Shown here: positions 63,169 through 64,000 of the stretch, piece after piece
Layout: each line of letters begins with the position of its first letter
Numbering within the stretch: the stretch's first letter is position 1
NCBI GenBank assembly: GCA_905234795.1
Contig: CAJOIQ010000001.1
Location: 1-64,000 of the forward strand
Reading direction: 5' to 3'
DNA length: 64,000 nucleotides
Source: an uncultured Bacteroidales bacterium
GTDB taxonomy: Bacteria; Bacteroidota; Bacteroidia; Bacteroidales; UBA932
Notes under the pieces: generated by a model
Database searches by the model: none
What the model saw: only the letters and a program-made list of their open reading frames with translations
What the model was told of the DNA's origin: nothing
Translations under genes and position numbers: made by a program

Positions 63169-64000
63169 TTATCTACCGTAAACAGGGGGGTCGACAGGTA
63201 TATCCATGATAAACCGGCAGCCCTTCCTGTAGTCACGGTCCATATCCAGGCTGCCTCCCAAAAGAATGACGTGACGTTTTGTAAGCGAAAGCCCCAGGCC
63301 CAACCCTTCGGAGAAACTGTCCCTCTTGTAAAAAGGAGTGAAGACGCTTTCCTGGATTTCCGGAAGGATGCCTTTGCCGGTATCTTCAAAGACAAAACGG
63401 ACCCTGGTTTCATTTGCACTCACATGCAGGGAAATGTTTTTTCCGTCCGAGTATTTGGCCGAATTGTACAGGATTTCCCGGATGCTGCGCATGAGGTAAA
63501 GATGATCCGATACGATGGTGAACGAATCATCAAGCATTGTCTCCAGCTTTACGGTCACCTCCCGGAAATAACGGGTGGTATAGTCAATACATTCCCTTGC
63601 CACGGCATTGGGTGACACCTTGTCATATTGAAGGCTCACCACCTCGTCATGGTATCCACGGTCCGAGCTGTCATACAGCATCAGGGACATGCGGTTAAGA
63701 ATCATGGCGTTGTAGTTCATGACATGAAGGATCCTCATGAACTCTTCCTGGGGCATTGCACTCCCGTCGGAATCCCGGAGAAGCTGGCCAAAACCCATGA
63801 TAAGGTTAAGGGGAGTGCGGATCTGGTGGGTCATGTTGGAGACAAAAACACTTTGGCGGCCCAGAGCTTCCTCCAGGGCTGCGTTGGCCTTTTCCACTTC
63901 ATCGTTACGCTTTGCCAGCTCTTCTGTTTTTTTATTCACTTCAAGAATGTGGCTCCTGAGCACCTCCTGCATGTGGGAAAAGCTGTTTTGAAGGGTGCCG
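63169..64000 (-). CDS. Sensor histidine kinase, C-terminal part (truncated by window end)
   Basis: H-box NMTHQIRTPLNLIMGFGQLL, N-box LYNSAKYSDG, G-boxes FEDTGKGIL and GLGLGLSLTK. Confidence 0.9.
   Translation of the reverse strand, partial: GTLQNSFSHMQEVLRSHILEVNKKTEELAKRNDEVEKANAALEEALGRQSVFVSNMTHQIRTPLNLIMGFGQLLRDSDGSAMPQEEFMRILHVMNYNAMILNRMSLMLYDSSDRGYHDEVVSLQYDKVSPNAVARECIDYTTRYFREVTVKLETMLDDSFTIVSDHLYLMRSIREILYNSAKYSDGKNISLHVSANETRVRFVFEDTGKGILPEIQESVFTPFYKRDSFSEGLGLGLSLTKRHVILLGGSLDMDRDYRKGCRFIMDIPVDPPVYGR

Noticed and set aside
1-64000. CRISPR arrays, tRNA or rRNA genes, prophage, diversity-generating retroelement
   Set aside because: No regularly spaced repeats, no tRNA/rRNA-like segments, no reverse transcriptase, integrase or phage structural genes seen on reading both strands; this was not tested with dedicated software.

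Overview
This is a Bacteroidota (Bacteroidales-like) chromosomal window with dense gene packing, TAnnTTTG-type -7 promoters and SusC/SusD loci. From left to right it contains: (i) a SusC/SusD-led locus with a phosphodiester glycosidase, two GHL10-type hydrolases, a BACON lipoprotein, a metallophosphoesterase, an FAD oxidoreductase, a DUF5009-like acyltransferase and an MFS sugar porter, interrupted by a three-gene hipB-hipS-hipT-like toxin-antitoxin module; (ii) fused feoAB, a PPTase, a structured 6S-like RNA candidate and mdh; (iii) a cluster of secreted or envelope proteins of unknown function; (iv) nrdG/nrdD, an EnvC-like protein, a TPR protein, and an ECF sigma factor with an anti-sigma-like/beta-barrel fusion; (v) a ~3.1-kb island bounded by two 83-bp palindromic repeats (80/83 identical) that carries a Y1/HUH (RAYT-like) transposase and an AT-rich 615-aa protein with a C-terminal PD-(D/E)XK-like motif; (vi) ispE, yifB, hicAB and tsaE; (vii) a probable beta-glucan utilisation locus (CotH-like, GH30, GH3, GH16, repeat-containing surface lipoprotein, SusD, SusC, regulator); (viii) a split suf locus (sufCD divergent from sufB) with a GH5 remnant between; (ix) pnuC and a partial histidine kinase. 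The best candidates for something new are the repeat-bounded RAYT plus putative nuclease island, the HipBST-like module with its 25-bp operator dyad, and the 6S-like RNA candidate. No homology searches or folding programs were run. Family calls come from motif recognition in the supplied translations, and promoters, repeats and structures were read by eye.
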